From contig JBAVXH010000082.1 in NCBI GenBank assembly GCA_049698215.1, positions 1-19,210 of the forward strand: DNA of 19,210 nt, read 5' to 3'. The translations under genes and the position numbers were made by a program. Shown piece after piece: positions 1-7,465 of this stretch (within the stretch, counting starts at the first letter, position 1; every line of letters begins with the position of its first letter). The notes under the pieces were generated by a model. The model saw only the letters and a list, made by a program, of their open reading frames with translations, was not told the origin of the DNA and ran no database searches. This DNA is from PALSA-894 sp049698215 (GTDB taxonomy: Bacteria; Pseudomonadota; Alphaproteobacteria; Rhizobiales; Xanthobacteraceae).

Positions 1-960
1 GCAACGCAGCCCGTCGGTGATGCTGGGCTTCGGCATGTCCGCAAACACCTTGCTGTTCGAAAGCTTGCCGGCCGCGAGATCGACGTCGAACACGCGGATA
101 TGCGACGGATTCTCCGGCCCGTTCGTATAGCCGGTGTCACAGATATAGAGCTTTTTCTCGTCAGGCGAGAAGCAAAGGCCGTTCGGCTGCACAAAGTCAT
201 CGACGACGACCTTGATGTCACCCGTTTTCGGATCCACCCGGTATACGTTTTGCTTGTCCTGCTCCTTATCCGCTTTAATGCCCTCATAAAAGCCGCCGAT
301 ACCGTATGACGGATCGCAGAACCAGATCGAATCGTCGGCAGCGACAACGACGTCGTTCGGCGAGTTCAGCTTCTTGCCATTATACTTGTCGGCGATGATC
401 GTGAGCGAGCCGTCGAGCTCGGTCCGGGTCACCCGCCGGCCGCTATGTTCGCAAGTGAGCAGGCGTCCTTGCCGATCGATAGTGTTGCCGTTCGAGTTCA
501 TCGACGGCTGGCGGTAGACGCTCACGTGACCGTCATCCTCGCAGAAGCGCATGATGCGATTGTTCGGAATGTCGCTGAACAACACGTAGCGGCCGGCCGG
601 GAAGTAAACCGGTCCCTCGGCCCAGCGGAAGCCGGTTGCGACGCGCTCGACCGCCATGGTGCCGGCGAAGGCCGGGAAGCCGGTAGGCCCGAACGAAGGA
701 CCGGTCTTCTTCATCGATTCCAGACGAGCATCCGGATAGCGGGCACCGGGCAGCGGGCCCAAAGGCAGCGGAGTCTGTAGGGTTGGAGCAGCGGTTTGGC
801 CGAAGGGCGCTACAGTTTGCGCAGAGGCTGCTTTCATGGTCGCGGCGGTCGCCGCCAGACCTGCGGCGGTTGCGAGAAAGCCGCGCCGATCGAGCATGGG
901 TTTTTTTTCAGGCAGTTTCGGCGAACAATCGACAAAGCGATGCAGTTGCACGCGAGCCAT
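1..960 (-). CDS. SMP-30/gluconolactonase/LRE family exported protein (3' end outside window)
   Basis: The reading frame is open from an ATG at 960 down to base 1, giving 320 residues without a stop; the C-terminus lies outside the window. It resembles the SMP-30/gluconolactonase/LRE beta-propeller family, calcium- or zinc-dependent lactone hydrolases. Likely metal ligands are visible: E115 in an EGP motif, N199 in NSPND, N260 in NGL and D316 in DGLRC. The N-terminus has a twin-arginine-like motif (DRRGFLATAAG, residues 24-34), an Ala-rich stretch and a possible cleavage site near ASAQ, so export by Tat is inferred. The ATG at 960 has a strong AGGGAGGT ribosome site about 8 nt upstream. The alternative ATG at 897, closer to the RR motif, has none, so an unusual ~21-residue extension precedes the signal. 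The true substrate cannot be told from sequence; lactonase activity is a family-level inference. Confidence 0.85.
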   Translation of the reverse strand, partial: MARVQLHRFVDCSPKLPEKKPMLDRRGFLATAAGLAATAATMKAASAQTVAPFGQTAAPTLQTPLPLGPLPGARYPDARLESMKKTGPSFGPTGFPAFAGTMAVERVATGFRWAEGPVYFPAGRYVLFSDIPNNRIMRFCEDDGHVSVYRQPSMNSNGNTIDRQGRLLTCEHSGRRVTRTELDGSLTIIADKYNGKKLNSPNDVVVAADDSIWFCDPSYGIGGFYEGIKADKEQDKQNVYRVDPKTGDIKVVVDDFVQPNGLCFSPDEKKLYICDTGYTNGPENPSHIRVFDVDLAAGKLSNSKVFADMPKPSITDGLRC

Positions 961-1061
961 GACGGTGACCTCCCTATTTGTTGTGGAGGCAGCCTAACGG
1001 ACCATTCGCGGCTGGATTGTGAAATGTAAGAAGTGCTGACCTAACAGACGTGCGCCGAAGC

Positions 1062-1628
1062 TCACGCGGCGGGTGTCCGTTTGACCTTGAGGGCATCGAT
1101 CTCGACGCCGGCTGCGGTGTTGCGGCAGGCCAACTGGATCGTCTCGTCCGCTCCGAGGTTGCCAAGGTCGACCTCGCGATCCGGCAGGATCACGATGCAG
1201 CGCGTTCCGATCATCACATCCGTAAGATGGAGGTCGGCCGTGTTGCGCACGCCCTGCGCCGCCCAGTGCTTGATGTTCTCGTAGTAGGGCGAGCGCCGCC
1301 AGGCGGATGGATTGCCGGGATCGGCGAACACCGTGAGGTGCTTCCCGCCCTCCGATTTGAGCATCGCGAACTTGGCACGGTCCGGCTTCCACTCCGGACC
1401 GAGATCGGGTGAGAGCATCCACTGGCAGATGAAGATGCGGCAACTCGGCGGCCGCTGCTCATAGATCGCGCAGCCCTTCTTCTGATGGCAGTGCGGGCAC
1501 CAGGCGCCGATCGGTTTTGCCAACTCTTCGACACCGACAACCTTGCAGCACAAGCTGCAGGTGCCGCACGACCGCCCCGCCACGATCTGCGGTGCATTAC
1601 CATCAAGCGGAAGCGCATCGCTGCCCAT
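1062..1628 (-). CDS. YkgJ-type CxxCxxCC cysteine-cluster protein
   Basis: A 188-residue protein with the cysteine pattern of the YkgJ/UPF0153 putative zinc- or iron-chelating family. Cysteines are C21, C24, C27, C28, then C44 and C47 (WCPHC), C53, C63 and C68 (CRIFICQW). The motif GCAIYEQRPPSCR, linking the later cysteines, is typical of the family. The ATG at 1628 is preferred over a TTG two codons upstream because AAGG lies 6 nt before the ATG but abuts the TTG. No signal peptide or membrane segment is seen, so the protein is probably cytosolic. The metal and the biological role are not established for most members. It is separated from the next minus-strand gene upstream by an intrinsic terminator, so it probably has its own promoter. 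Confidence 0.85.
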   Translation of the reverse strand: MGSDALPLDGNAPQIVAGRSCGTCSLCCKVVGVEELAKPIGAWCPHCHQKKGCAIYEQRPPSCRIFICQWMLSPDLGPEWKPDRAKFAMLKSEGGKHLTVFADPGNPSAWRRSPYYENIKHWAAQGVRNTADLHLTDVMIGTRCIVILPDREVDLGNLGADETIQLACRNTAAGVEIDALKVKRTPAA

Positions 1629-1686
1629 ACCCAACCTTGCGATGGCGGGCGCCTATCGGGCACGGCGTTTGCGGCGAATGCAACAC

Positions 1687-1727
1687 AAAAAAAGCGACCT
1701 CTCGCCGCAGGGGCAAAGAGGTCGCTT
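1687..1727 (-). terminator. Rho-independent terminator of the Spy-like gene
   Basis: A perfect 11-bp inverted repeat (1692-1702 with 1717-1727, 14-nt loop) is followed on the minus strand by seven T residues (complement of the A-run 1687-1693). It lies 22 bp past the stop codon of the 1750-2148 gene and so ends that transcript before the YkgJ-like gene. Confidence 0.92.
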
Positions 1728-1749
1728 CAAGCTTTCAGAGAAATGGCGC

Positions 1750-2148
1750 TCAAAACGCCGAGGCGCCCGCGATCGACCGGAGCGCGTTGCGGCCACTCTC
1801 CTTTTGCTTGTCGTCGAGGCTCGCGATCAGCGGGCCCGCGGCGGAGATCGCGCGCTGAACCGCCATTGCGCTGCCGGCATAGCTGCCCACGCGATCACGC
1901 ACTTTCTGGACGAAACCCTGGCCTTCACGCTGCTCGCGAATCGCGGCGCGCAATGCCGCCTCAACGGGACGCCAATGCTGAATCTGCTCTCCGCTCAGGC
2001 GAAGCGCGCTACGCAGCCGCGCGATCTTGCCCTCGGTCACGACAACATCCTGTGCCGCGGCGCTCGAGGGTCCAAATCGATGCTCCGAAACCAACAGTGG
2101 TCCCATCATCGCGAGCGCAACAGCACCCGCGAACACTGCCTTCCTCAT
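1750..2148 (-). CDS. Small exported Spy/LTXXQ-like protein
   Basis: A 132-residue protein with an N-terminal signal: basic MRK, a hydrophobic core at residues 4-20, and an Ala-rich stretch ending AAAQ near residue 33. The mature part is short, helical and charged, with LSGEQIQHW (51-59) and LDDKQKESG (111-119), two spaced motifs recalling the LTXXQ elements of Spy/CpxP periplasmic proteins. A role in envelope stress or chaperoning is an inference from this weak resemblance; hypothetical protein is the safe name. The ATG at 2148 has GGAGAG five bases upstream. A GTG six codons earlier would place that ribosome site inside the gene, so the shorter form is chosen. The gene ends in a strong terminator. 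The 270 bp upstream to the LysE-family gene holds no gene and presumably the promoter. Confidence 0.72.
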   Translation of the reverse strand: MRKAVFAGAVALAMMGPLLVSEHRFGPSSAAAQDVVVTEGKIARLRSALRLSGEQIQHWRPVEAALRAAIREQREGQGFVQKVRDRVGSYAGSAMAVQRAISAAGPLIASLDDKQKESGRNALRSIAGASAF

Positions 2149-2418
2149 GCAGTCTCTCCAATCCACGTTGTGGGGTTGATGCCGCGGGCGATAGGGAAAA
2201 ATCGCGTCTGCAACAAGAGGAAAATGCGGACGAAATGTGATCCACCCGGCCCGTTAACGCCGTCGGTTAAGTGAAGTCACGTAGCAAAAGTTCCAGCCGG
2301 TTCGATCCGCAAACATCTGCGGGTAGATCTGGTTCTATTGCTTCGAAAATAACTTACGCCGCGCAATAATCTGGCGTCGTAATCCGCGGTCACGAATTAA
2401 GGCAAAGCGCAATATACC

Positions 2419-3033
2419 TTAGCGTGCCCGCGTGAAGGCGAGCCAGACGCCGCCGCCGATCAGGAACAAGCCGCTGAGCTGCGATGCGAGCCGGATGCGA
2501 CTCGCCGACATCAGGCGGCCGGTGCGCCCGCCCAGGATTGCGTAGGCGCCGTCGGTGATCGCCGCCGTCGCCATCGCGGTCGCGCCCAGGAGCACGATCT
2601 GTCCCACATAGTTGCCGGCCGGATCGACGAACTGGGGAATGAACGCGCCAAACCACAACAGCGCCTTTGGATTGCTCATCAGCACCAGGAAGCCTTGCAG
2701 AAAAAATCCGCCGCGCGGTTTCGGCGTCATGCCCACCGCCCCAAAGCCGGCGTTGGCGCGCAAGAGCTTCCAGCCGAGCCAGACGAGATAGACAGCGCCC
2801 GCAACGCGCACGTAATCGAACCACACACCCATCGTGGCAATGACCGAGGAAAGTCCGACCAGCAGCACGCCGAGCATGATGGCAAGGCCAAGCTGCGTGC
2901 CGGCGACGTTGAGCAATCCTGCGCGCGTGCCGTGCGTCAGACTGTTCGCAATGATGAGCGTGACTGTGGGCCCGGGGATGATGGTGATGAGGATGCAGGT
3001 GAGAACGTAGGCGAGATAGACTTCAACGGACAT
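2419..3033 (-). CDS. LysE/RhtB family amino-acid exporter
   Basis: A 204-residue integral membrane protein with about six hydrophobic segments and the N-terminal PGP motif (residues 20-22), which marks the LysE/RhtB family of homoserine, threonine and lysine exporters. The length is typical (about 200-210 aa). These proteins work alone in the inner membrane and are driven by proton-motive force. The substrate cannot be deduced; its position beside leuA does not by itself imply leucine export. The ATG at 3033 has GGAG about 7 nt upstream. The gene lies downstream of leuA on the same strand, separated by a palindromic repeat with strong hairpins, so co-transcription is doubtful. The 2149-2418 interval after its stop contains nothing I recognise. 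Confidence 0.9.
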   Translation of the reverse strand: MSVEVYLAYVLTCILITIIPGPTVTLIIANSLTHGTRAGLLNVAGTQLGLAIMLGVLLVGLSSVIATMGVWFDYVRVAGAVYLVWLGWKLLRANAGFGAVGMTPKPRGGFFLQGFLVLMSNPKALLWFGAFIPQFVDPAGNYVGQIVLLGATAMATAAITDGAYAILGGRTGRLMSASRIRLASQLSGLFLIGGGVWLAFTRAR

Positions 3034-3053
3034 CGATTGCTCCGGCCATGCGT

Positions 3054-3166
3054 GTCATGGCCCGCGCAGGCGGGCCATCCAGTAAACACAGGAAGTCGTT
3101 TGAGAGGCAAGCGTGCACGATGCACGCTCGCCGGTTACTGGATCACCCGCATTCGCGGGTGATGAC
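3054..3166. repeat. Nested palindromic intergenic repeat, copy 1 (same family as 17324-17481)
   Basis: The left part is a GTCAT...CCAGTAAACAC block containing the hairpin GGCCCGCGCAGGCGGGCC. The right part is a TTACTGGATC...GATGAC block containing the hairpin CACCCGCATTCGCGGGTG. CCAGTAA and TTACTGG pair with each other across a spacer containing GCACGATGCACG. The same layout, flank sequences and a GCACGAT core recur at 17324-17481. Elements of this type are widespread in Bradyrhizobium-like genomes. This copy fills the leuA-LysE gap and could serve as a transcription end for leuA. Confidence 0.8.
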
Positions 3167-3179
3167 GATTCGGCGAGGC

Positions 3180-4763
3180 CTATCCAACATCCTGCGAGTG
3201 GATGCGCCGCTGGCCAACGACGAGCTCCTCGCCGCGCGTGCGCTTCACCATCAGCTTGTTGAGCGCGCCGAGATAGGCCTTCGCCGAGGCAACCAGCGTA
3301 TCGGGATCGGCGCCCTTTGCGGTCACGGCGCGCCCGTCGTGGGCGAGCCGCACCGAGACCTCGGCCTGCGCATCCGTGCCGGCCGTGACGGCGTGCACCT
3401 GATAGAGCTCGAGCACCGCCTCATGCGGCACGATCTCCTTGATGCAGTTGAACACCGCGTCGACCGGTCCGTTGCCTTCGCATTCCGCGAGCGACTGCTT
3501 GCCGTCGATGTCGAGCTTCATGGTGGCGCGCTGCGGCCCGCGCGTGCCGGCGATCACCGAGAGCGAGACCAGCTTGATGCGGTCCTGCGCGTGCGCGATC
3601 TCCTCGTCGACCAGCGCCTCGATGTCCTCGTCGTAGATGTGCTTCTTGCGGTCGGCCAGCGTCTTGAAGCGCACGAAGGCGTCTTCGAGCTGGTTCGACT
3701 GCAGATGATAGCCCATCTCCTCGAGCTTGTGCACGAAGGCGTGGCGACCGGAGTGCTTGCCCATCACCAGCGAGGTCTGTTTCACGCCGACCGACTCCGG
3801 CATCATGATTTCGTAAGTTTGCGCATTCTTGAGCATGCCGTCCTGATGGATTCCGCTCTCGTGCGCGAACGCATTCCGACCCACGATCGCCTTGTTGTAC
3901 TGCACCGGGAACGAGGTCGCGGCCGCGACCAGCTTCGAGGCGCGCGTGAGCATGGTCGCGTCGATCTTGGTCCAGTACGGCAGCACGTCATTGCGGACCT
4001 TCATCGCCATCACGACCTCTTCCAGCGCCGCATTGCCGGCGCGCTCGCCGATCCCGTTGATGGTGCATTCGATCTGACGGCAGCCCGCCTTCACGCCGGC
4101 GAGCGAGTTCGCGACCGCCATGCCGAGATCGTTGTGGCAGTGCACCGAGAACACGGCCTTGTCGGAGTTCGGCACGGCCTCGCGGACGCGCGTGAACATC
4201 TCGAAGTATTCCTCCGGCGTCGTGTAGCCGACGGTGTCCGGGATGTTGATCGTGGTCGCACCGGCCTTGATCGCGGCCTCCACACAGCGGCACAGGAACT
4301 CGAACTCGGTCCGCGTGCCGTCCTCCGCGCTCCACTCCACGTCCTCCACGTGGTTGCGCGCACGCGTCACTTGCGCGATCACCATCTGGAGCACCTCGTG
4401 CGGTTCCTTCTGGAGCTTCCACTTCATGTGCACCGGCGAGGTGGAGAGGAACGTGTGGATACGCTTGCGCTCGGCCGGCTTGATCGCCTCCGCGCAACGG
4501 TCGATGTCGTTGAAGGCGGCGCGAGAGAGGCCGCAGATCACGGAATTCTTGGCACGCTTTGCGATCTCATTGACGGCATAGAAGTCGCCGTCCGAGGCGA
4601 TCGGGAAACCGGCCTCGATGATGTCGACCCCCATGGTGTCGAGCAACTCGGCAACTTCGATCTTCTCTTCGTGGGTCATGGTCGCGCCGGGGCATTGTTC
4701 GCCATCGCGCAAGGTCGTGTCGAAAATGACGACGCGATCTTTCTCGGATTGGGTGGTGGTCAT
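3180..4763 (-). CDS. leuA: 2-isopropylmalate synthase
   Basis: A 527-residue protein that condenses acetyl-CoA with 2-oxoisovalerate to give 2-isopropylmalate, the first committed step of leucine synthesis. Visible signatures are DTTLRDGEQ (15-23), the metal-binding HCHNDLG (208-214), INGIGERAGN (235-244) and, further on, HESGIHQDG. The C-terminal part beyond about residue 380 matches the regulatory LeuA-dimer domain that normally binds leucine. Length and domain order are those of the standard bacterial enzyme. The ATG at 4763 has AAGGA 8 nt upstream (4772-4776). A long leader with a Leu-rich peptide ORF precedes the gene, so it is probably controlled by leucine availability at the RNA level as well as by feedback inhibition. 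No other leu gene is adjacent. Confidence 0.97.
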   Translation of the reverse strand: MTTTQSEKDRVVIFDTTLRDGEQCPGATMTHEEKIEVAELLDTMGVDIIEAGFPIASDGDFYAVNEIAKRAKNSVICGLSRAAFNDIDRCAEAIKPAERKRIHTFLSTSPVHMKWKLQKEPHEVLQMVIAQVTRARNHVEDVEWSAEDGTRTEFEFLCRCVEAAIKAGATTINIPDTVGYTTPEEYFEMFTRVREAVPNSDKAVFSVHCHNDLGMAVANSLAGVKAGCRQIECTINGIGERAGNAALEEVVMAMKVRNDVLPYWTKIDATMLTRASKLVAAATSFPVQYNKAIVGRNAFAHESGIHQDGMLKNAQTYEIMMPESVGVKQTSLVMGKHSGRHAFVHKLEEMGYHLQSNQLEDAFVRFKTLADRKKHIYDEDIEALVDEEIAHAQDRIKLVSLSVIAGTRGPQRATMKLDIDGKQSLAECEGNGPVDAVFNCIKEIVPHEAVLELYQVHAVTAGTDAQAEVSVRLAHDGRAVTAKGADPDTLVASAKAYLGALNKLMVKRTRGEELVVGQRRIHSQDVG

Positions 4764-4809
4764 TGAATTTTTCCTTCTCGGGTGCGCTCACGCGCTGGTG
4801 TCTGACAAT

Positions 4810-4883
4810 GCGCCGCAAGGGCGCTGAGGGGTTTTCAGTTCCCCTGAGTGCCCAGGCGCATGCGCCCAACCGGCCCTCAGGGG
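4810..4883 (-). promoter_or_regulatory. leuA attenuator: alternative RNA hairpins
   Basis: On the minus-strand transcript, segment A (CCCCTGAG, 4883-4876) overlaps the stop codon of the leader peptide and can pair perfectly over 8 bp with segment B (CTCAGGGG, 4848-4841). B can instead pair with segment C (CCCCTCAG, 4831-4824) through a 9-nt loop with one mismatch. A further hairpin, GCGCC-loop-GGCGC, spans 4824-4810. A:B and B:C exclude each other, the usual arrangement of amino-acid attenuators. No U-tract follows, so either Rho or translation control, rather than intrinsic termination, may be the output. Which state is on and which off is not clear from sequence alone. Confidence 0.7.
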
Positions 4884-4975
4884 CTGATAAGAAGGAGATT
4901 CAGAATGAGGGCGAGAGTCGGCCGGGCCGCTTCGGCCCCCGGAGCGATCGCGCGGTTATCGCGGCGAATCGACAT
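4877..4975 (-). CDS. leuA leader peptide (Leu/Ile-rich)
   Basis: A 32-codon ORF starts at an ATG at 4975 with GAGGG about 6 nt upstream and ends at 4877, 113 bp before leuA. The C-terminal codons read LALILNLLLISP, with six leucines and two isoleucines within ten codons. Such runs act as sensors: ribosomes stall when charged tRNA-Leu is scarce. The stop codon lies inside segment A of the downstream alternative hairpins, linking translation to RNA folding. A longer in-frame version starting near 5077 is possible, but the short form has the better ribosome site. Leucine attenuators ahead of leuA are known in proteobacteria; assignment here rests on codon content, position and hairpins. Confidence 0.8.
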   Translation of the reverse strand: MSIRRDNRAIAPGAEAARPTLALILNLLLISP

Positions 4976-5107
4976 CTCTACCCTCTTCAACGTCGCCCGA
5001 GCGTCGCGGAGAATGGTAAACGAAACCCTACCCCGCGCGGGCGACTGACGGAGTGTCTTTAGCGGAAGCGCAGGCACGGGCGCAAGTACGGGATTTTGTG
5101 ACAGAAA

Positions 5108-5365
5108 ATGTCAGCGAGACTGACCATTTTGATCGGCATTCTGGCCGTTTGGACGACGCCGGCGGCCGCCCAGTCCTGCCAGACCGCGATTACGGACTTC
5201 CGCTTTGTCGTCAATACCGAAACATCAATGGGTCATGTGAGGCACGACCGGCAAGCCGCAGCCCATGCTGAACTCGGCCGCATCCAGCAGGTTTGCAGCG
5301 CGGGCCGCAACGCCGAAGCGCTCACGGCCTTACAGGTGCTGCAGCGGCGCATGGGATTTCGCTAG
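5108..5365 (+). CDS. Small exported hypothetical protein
   Basis: An 85-residue protein of unknown function. It has a clear Sec-type signal: MSAR, a hydrophobic core at residues 5-15, and a cleavage site after AAA at about residue 21. The mature part of about 64 residues contains two cysteines, C24 and C63, which could form a disulfide in the periplasm. It ends in a helical, Arg-rich segment. No family is recognised. The ribosome site is weak, which lowers confidence. It is transcribed divergently from leuA, with about 130 bp between its start and the leader ORF start, so the two promoters probably share this interval. Confidence 0.6.
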   Translation: MSARLTILIGILAVWTTPAAAQSCQTAITDFRFVVNTETSMGHVRHDRQAAAHAELGRIQQVCSAGRNAEALTALQVLQRRMGFR

Positions 5366-5496
5366 CGGCGTCTTCATTCTCTCGTCGAGCCGCTTCGATT
5401 TGATACAAATCATCCCTTTTCTCTCACGTGACATTTACACCTCGAGCGTATGCAGCATCGACGCCGGCCTCGCCGGTTGCGACGAACGAGGACACG

Positions 5497-6012
5497 ATGC
5501 GCATCGTCACGATGGCGGCTGTTGGCGCAGGACTCATGTTCGCCGGATGGTACTTCGGCGCGGCGAAGGATCAGAGCTTTCTCGGTCGCGCCAAGCGCGA
5601 CGAGGTCGTTCTCGTGACGAAAGACGACCCCACGATGGAGGCCGCACGGACCAAAGCGCGCGCCACATTGGCCGCGTTTCTCGCGACTGCACGGCAGCCG
5701 ACTCCCGCGATGAGGAATTTCGCACTCAAGGTCAGGGTCAGCGACGACAATGGCGTGGAATATTTCTGGGTCACGCAATTCAGCGCGAATGGCGGCCGCT
5801 TCTCCGGTAAGATCGACAACACGCCGCGGATGGTGCGCAGCGTCACCGCCGGACAGGTCATCCAGTTCGGCGAAGGCGAGATCACCGACTGGATGTACAT
5901 GGACAGCGGCAAGATGAAGGGCAACTACACTGCCTGCGCGCTGCTGCAGCGCGAACCGAAGGACCAGCAGGACGCGGTGAAAAATCGCTTCGGCCTCAGC
6001 TGCGACGCCTGA
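5497..6012 (+). CDS. DUF2314 domain protein with N-terminal membrane anchor or signal
   Basis: A 171-residue protein. Residues 3-22 form a hydrophobic segment (signal or anchor), and from about residue 38 it shows the DUF2314 pattern: TKDDPTMEAA, then a conserved block around FWVTQF, GKIDNTP and an ITDWMY motif near the C-terminus. Function of the family is unknown; some members sit with stress or YegJ-like proteins. The ATG at 5497 has GAGG 6 nt upstream and starts just before the hydrophobic stretch; a GTG at 5428 would put 23 extra residues in front of it and is disfavoured. The stop codon lies 9 bp from the stop of the convergent acetyltransferase gene. Confidence 0.8.
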   Translation: MRIVTMAAVGAGLMFAGWYFGAAKDQSFLGRAKRDEVVLVTKDDPTMEAARTKARATLAAFLATARQPTPAMRNFALKVRVSDDNGVEYFWVTQFSANGGRFSGKIDNTPRMVRSVTAGQVIQFGEGEITDWMYMDSGKMKGNYTACALLQREPKDQQDAVKNRFGLSCDA

Positions 6013-6021
6013 TCCGCGCAG

Positions 6022-6531
6022 CTACAGCATTTTCTCGAAGTGATAGCGGCGGATATTGCCAACGGTCTTGTTGGACTGGGCGGCGCCGGTTTCTTCCGAG
6101 ACAAGCCGGTATCCCGACGCGCGATAGAGTGCGAGCGCCGCCTGCTGAAGCTCGGAGGTGCTCAACGTGAGCACGCGCGTGCCCGCATCCCGGCAAGCCT
6201 GCTCGGCATACTCCAACATCATGCGCGCCAGACCCTGACGGCGGTACGCCGCATCCACATACATGCGGCGTAACTCCGCCGCCTCCGAGCCAAGCCGCTC
6301 AAGACCGAAGGCCCCCGCAAGCTTGTTGCCGTCGTACACGACGAAGAACGCACCGTCCCGCTCCGCATAGTACTCGGCGAGCCGATCGATCTCGTCGCGC
6401 AACGAGACCGCCATGTAGCTCTCGAATGCCTCGCGCAAGTCCGGCCTCGCAAGCTCTCGATTGATCCGGATAAAGAGATCGCGAACGGCAGGATGGTCGC
6501 TGTCACAATAACGGCAGACAGCGAACGTCAT
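6022..6531 (-). CDS. GNAT family N-acetyltransferase
   Basis: A 169-residue protein with the GNAT fold: the acetyl-CoA pyrophosphate loop is RRQGLA (97-102) after beta-strand 4 (ELRRMYVDAAY), followed by the helix RMMLEYAEQACRDAG and the C-terminal ALYRASGYR motif (135-142). It would move an acetyl group from acetyl-CoA to an unidentified amine. The ATG at 6531 overlaps the stop codon of the polyphosphate kinase gene (ATGA), so the two are probably translationally coupled. This start is preferred over a longer frame that runs into ppk2. It is the last gene of the pdxY-to-GNAT run. Confidence 0.9.
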   Translation of the reverse strand: MTFAVCRYCDSDHPAVRDLFIRINRELARPDLREAFESYMAVSLRDEIDRLAEYYAERDGAFFVVYDGNKLAGAFGLERLGSEAAELRRMYVDAAYRRQGLARMMLEYAEQACRDAGTRVLTLSTSELQQAALALYRASGYRLVSEETGAAQSNKTVGNIRRYHFEKML

Positions 6532-7427
6532 TTGCCGCGCTTCTTTGGCGCCTCCGCCATCAGTGCGCCGCGCACGCGCTCCAATTCCTTCAGCGCCGTA
6601 CCCTCGACCTTCGGGAATTCCAGATTCAGGTTCTCGATGGCGTTGACCATCGCCTCCGCGATGACCAGCCGTGTGAACCATTTGTTATCAGCAGGTATGA
6701 CGTACCAGGGCGCCTCGTCCCGGCTGGTGTGCCGGATCGCCTCTTCATAGGCGTGCATGTACTTGTCCCAGAGCTTGCGCTCGGCGACGTCGTCCATGTT
6801 GAACTTCCAGCGCTTTGCCGGCTCCTCGAGCCGCGCGAGGAAGCGCTGGCGTTGTTCCTCCTTCGAGACGTGAAGAAAAAACTTCAGGATCAGTACGCCG
6901 TTACGCGCGAGATGGCGCTCGAAGGTGCGGATGCTCTTGAAGCGCTCATCCCAGATATCCTTGCTGACGACCGCCTTGGGCAAATGCTGCCGCTCCAGAT
7001 ATTCCGGATGCACGCGCACCACCAGCACCTCTTCGTAGTGCGAGCGGTTGAAGATGCCGATGCGCCCGCGCTCAGGCAGCGCCTTGGCGATGCGCCACAG
7101 GAAGTCGTGATCGAGTTCCTCGTGGCTCGGCGCCTTGAAGGCGTGCACCTGGCAGCCTTGCGGATTGATGCCGGACATCACGTGCTTGATCGCGCCGTCC
7201 TTGCCCGCCGCGTCCATCGCCTGGAAGATCGCAAGAACGGACCAGCGGTTCTGCGCGTAAAGCGTTTCCTGCAATGCTGCGAGGCGCTCGACGCCGTTCG
7301 CGAGCATCGCCTTGGCTTCCGCCTTCTCGATGTCGAGACCGCAGGTGTCGGCGGGGTCGTAGTCGGCGAGCCGAAACTTGTCCGGCTTGTCGACACGGAA
7401 GCGGTGGAGAACCTTGGCGATGGACAT
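6528..7427 (-). CDS. Polyphosphate kinase 2 family phosphotransferase
   Basis: A 299-residue protein of the PPK2 family, which transfers phosphate between polyphosphate and nucleotides. The Walker A segment is AMDAAGKDG (70-78), with catalytic Asp and Lys at 72 and 76; the second conserved block is FNRSHYEEVLVVRVHPE (126-142). The length and the NRSHYE form resemble the PPK2-related nucleotide phosphotransferase group. Whether it favours AMP or ADP, or the synthesis direction, cannot be decided here. It probably acts in the cytosol in nucleotide or polyphosphate balance. The ATG at 7427 has only a weak ribosome site. It lies 38 bp after the Nudix gene and overlaps the acetyltransferase start. 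Confidence 0.93.
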   Translation of the reverse strand: MSIAKVLHRFRVDKPDKFRLADYDPADTCGLDIEKAEAKAMLANGVERLAALQETLYAQNRWSVLAIFQAMDAAGKDGAIKHVMSGINPQGCQVHAFKAPSHEELDHDFLWRIAKALPERGRIGIFNRSHYEEVLVVRVHPEYLERQHLPKAVVSKDIWDERFKSIRTFERHLARNGVLILKFFLHVSKEEQRQRFLARLEEPAKRWKFNMDDVAERKLWDKYMHAYEEAIRHTSRDEAPWYVIPADNKWFTRLVIAEAMVNAIENLNLEFPKVEGTALKELERVRGALMAEAPKKRGK

Positions 7428-7465
7428 GAGGCGAGTTCACGCCACGGGCGAGCGTCTGGCAAGGC

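Noticed and set aside
3048..4766. A long plus-strand open frame (572 codons) antisense to leuA.
   Set aside because: It is antisense to a certain leuA gene, is dominated by Arg, His, Asp and Val from the complement of a GC-rich gene, and shows no recognisable domain.
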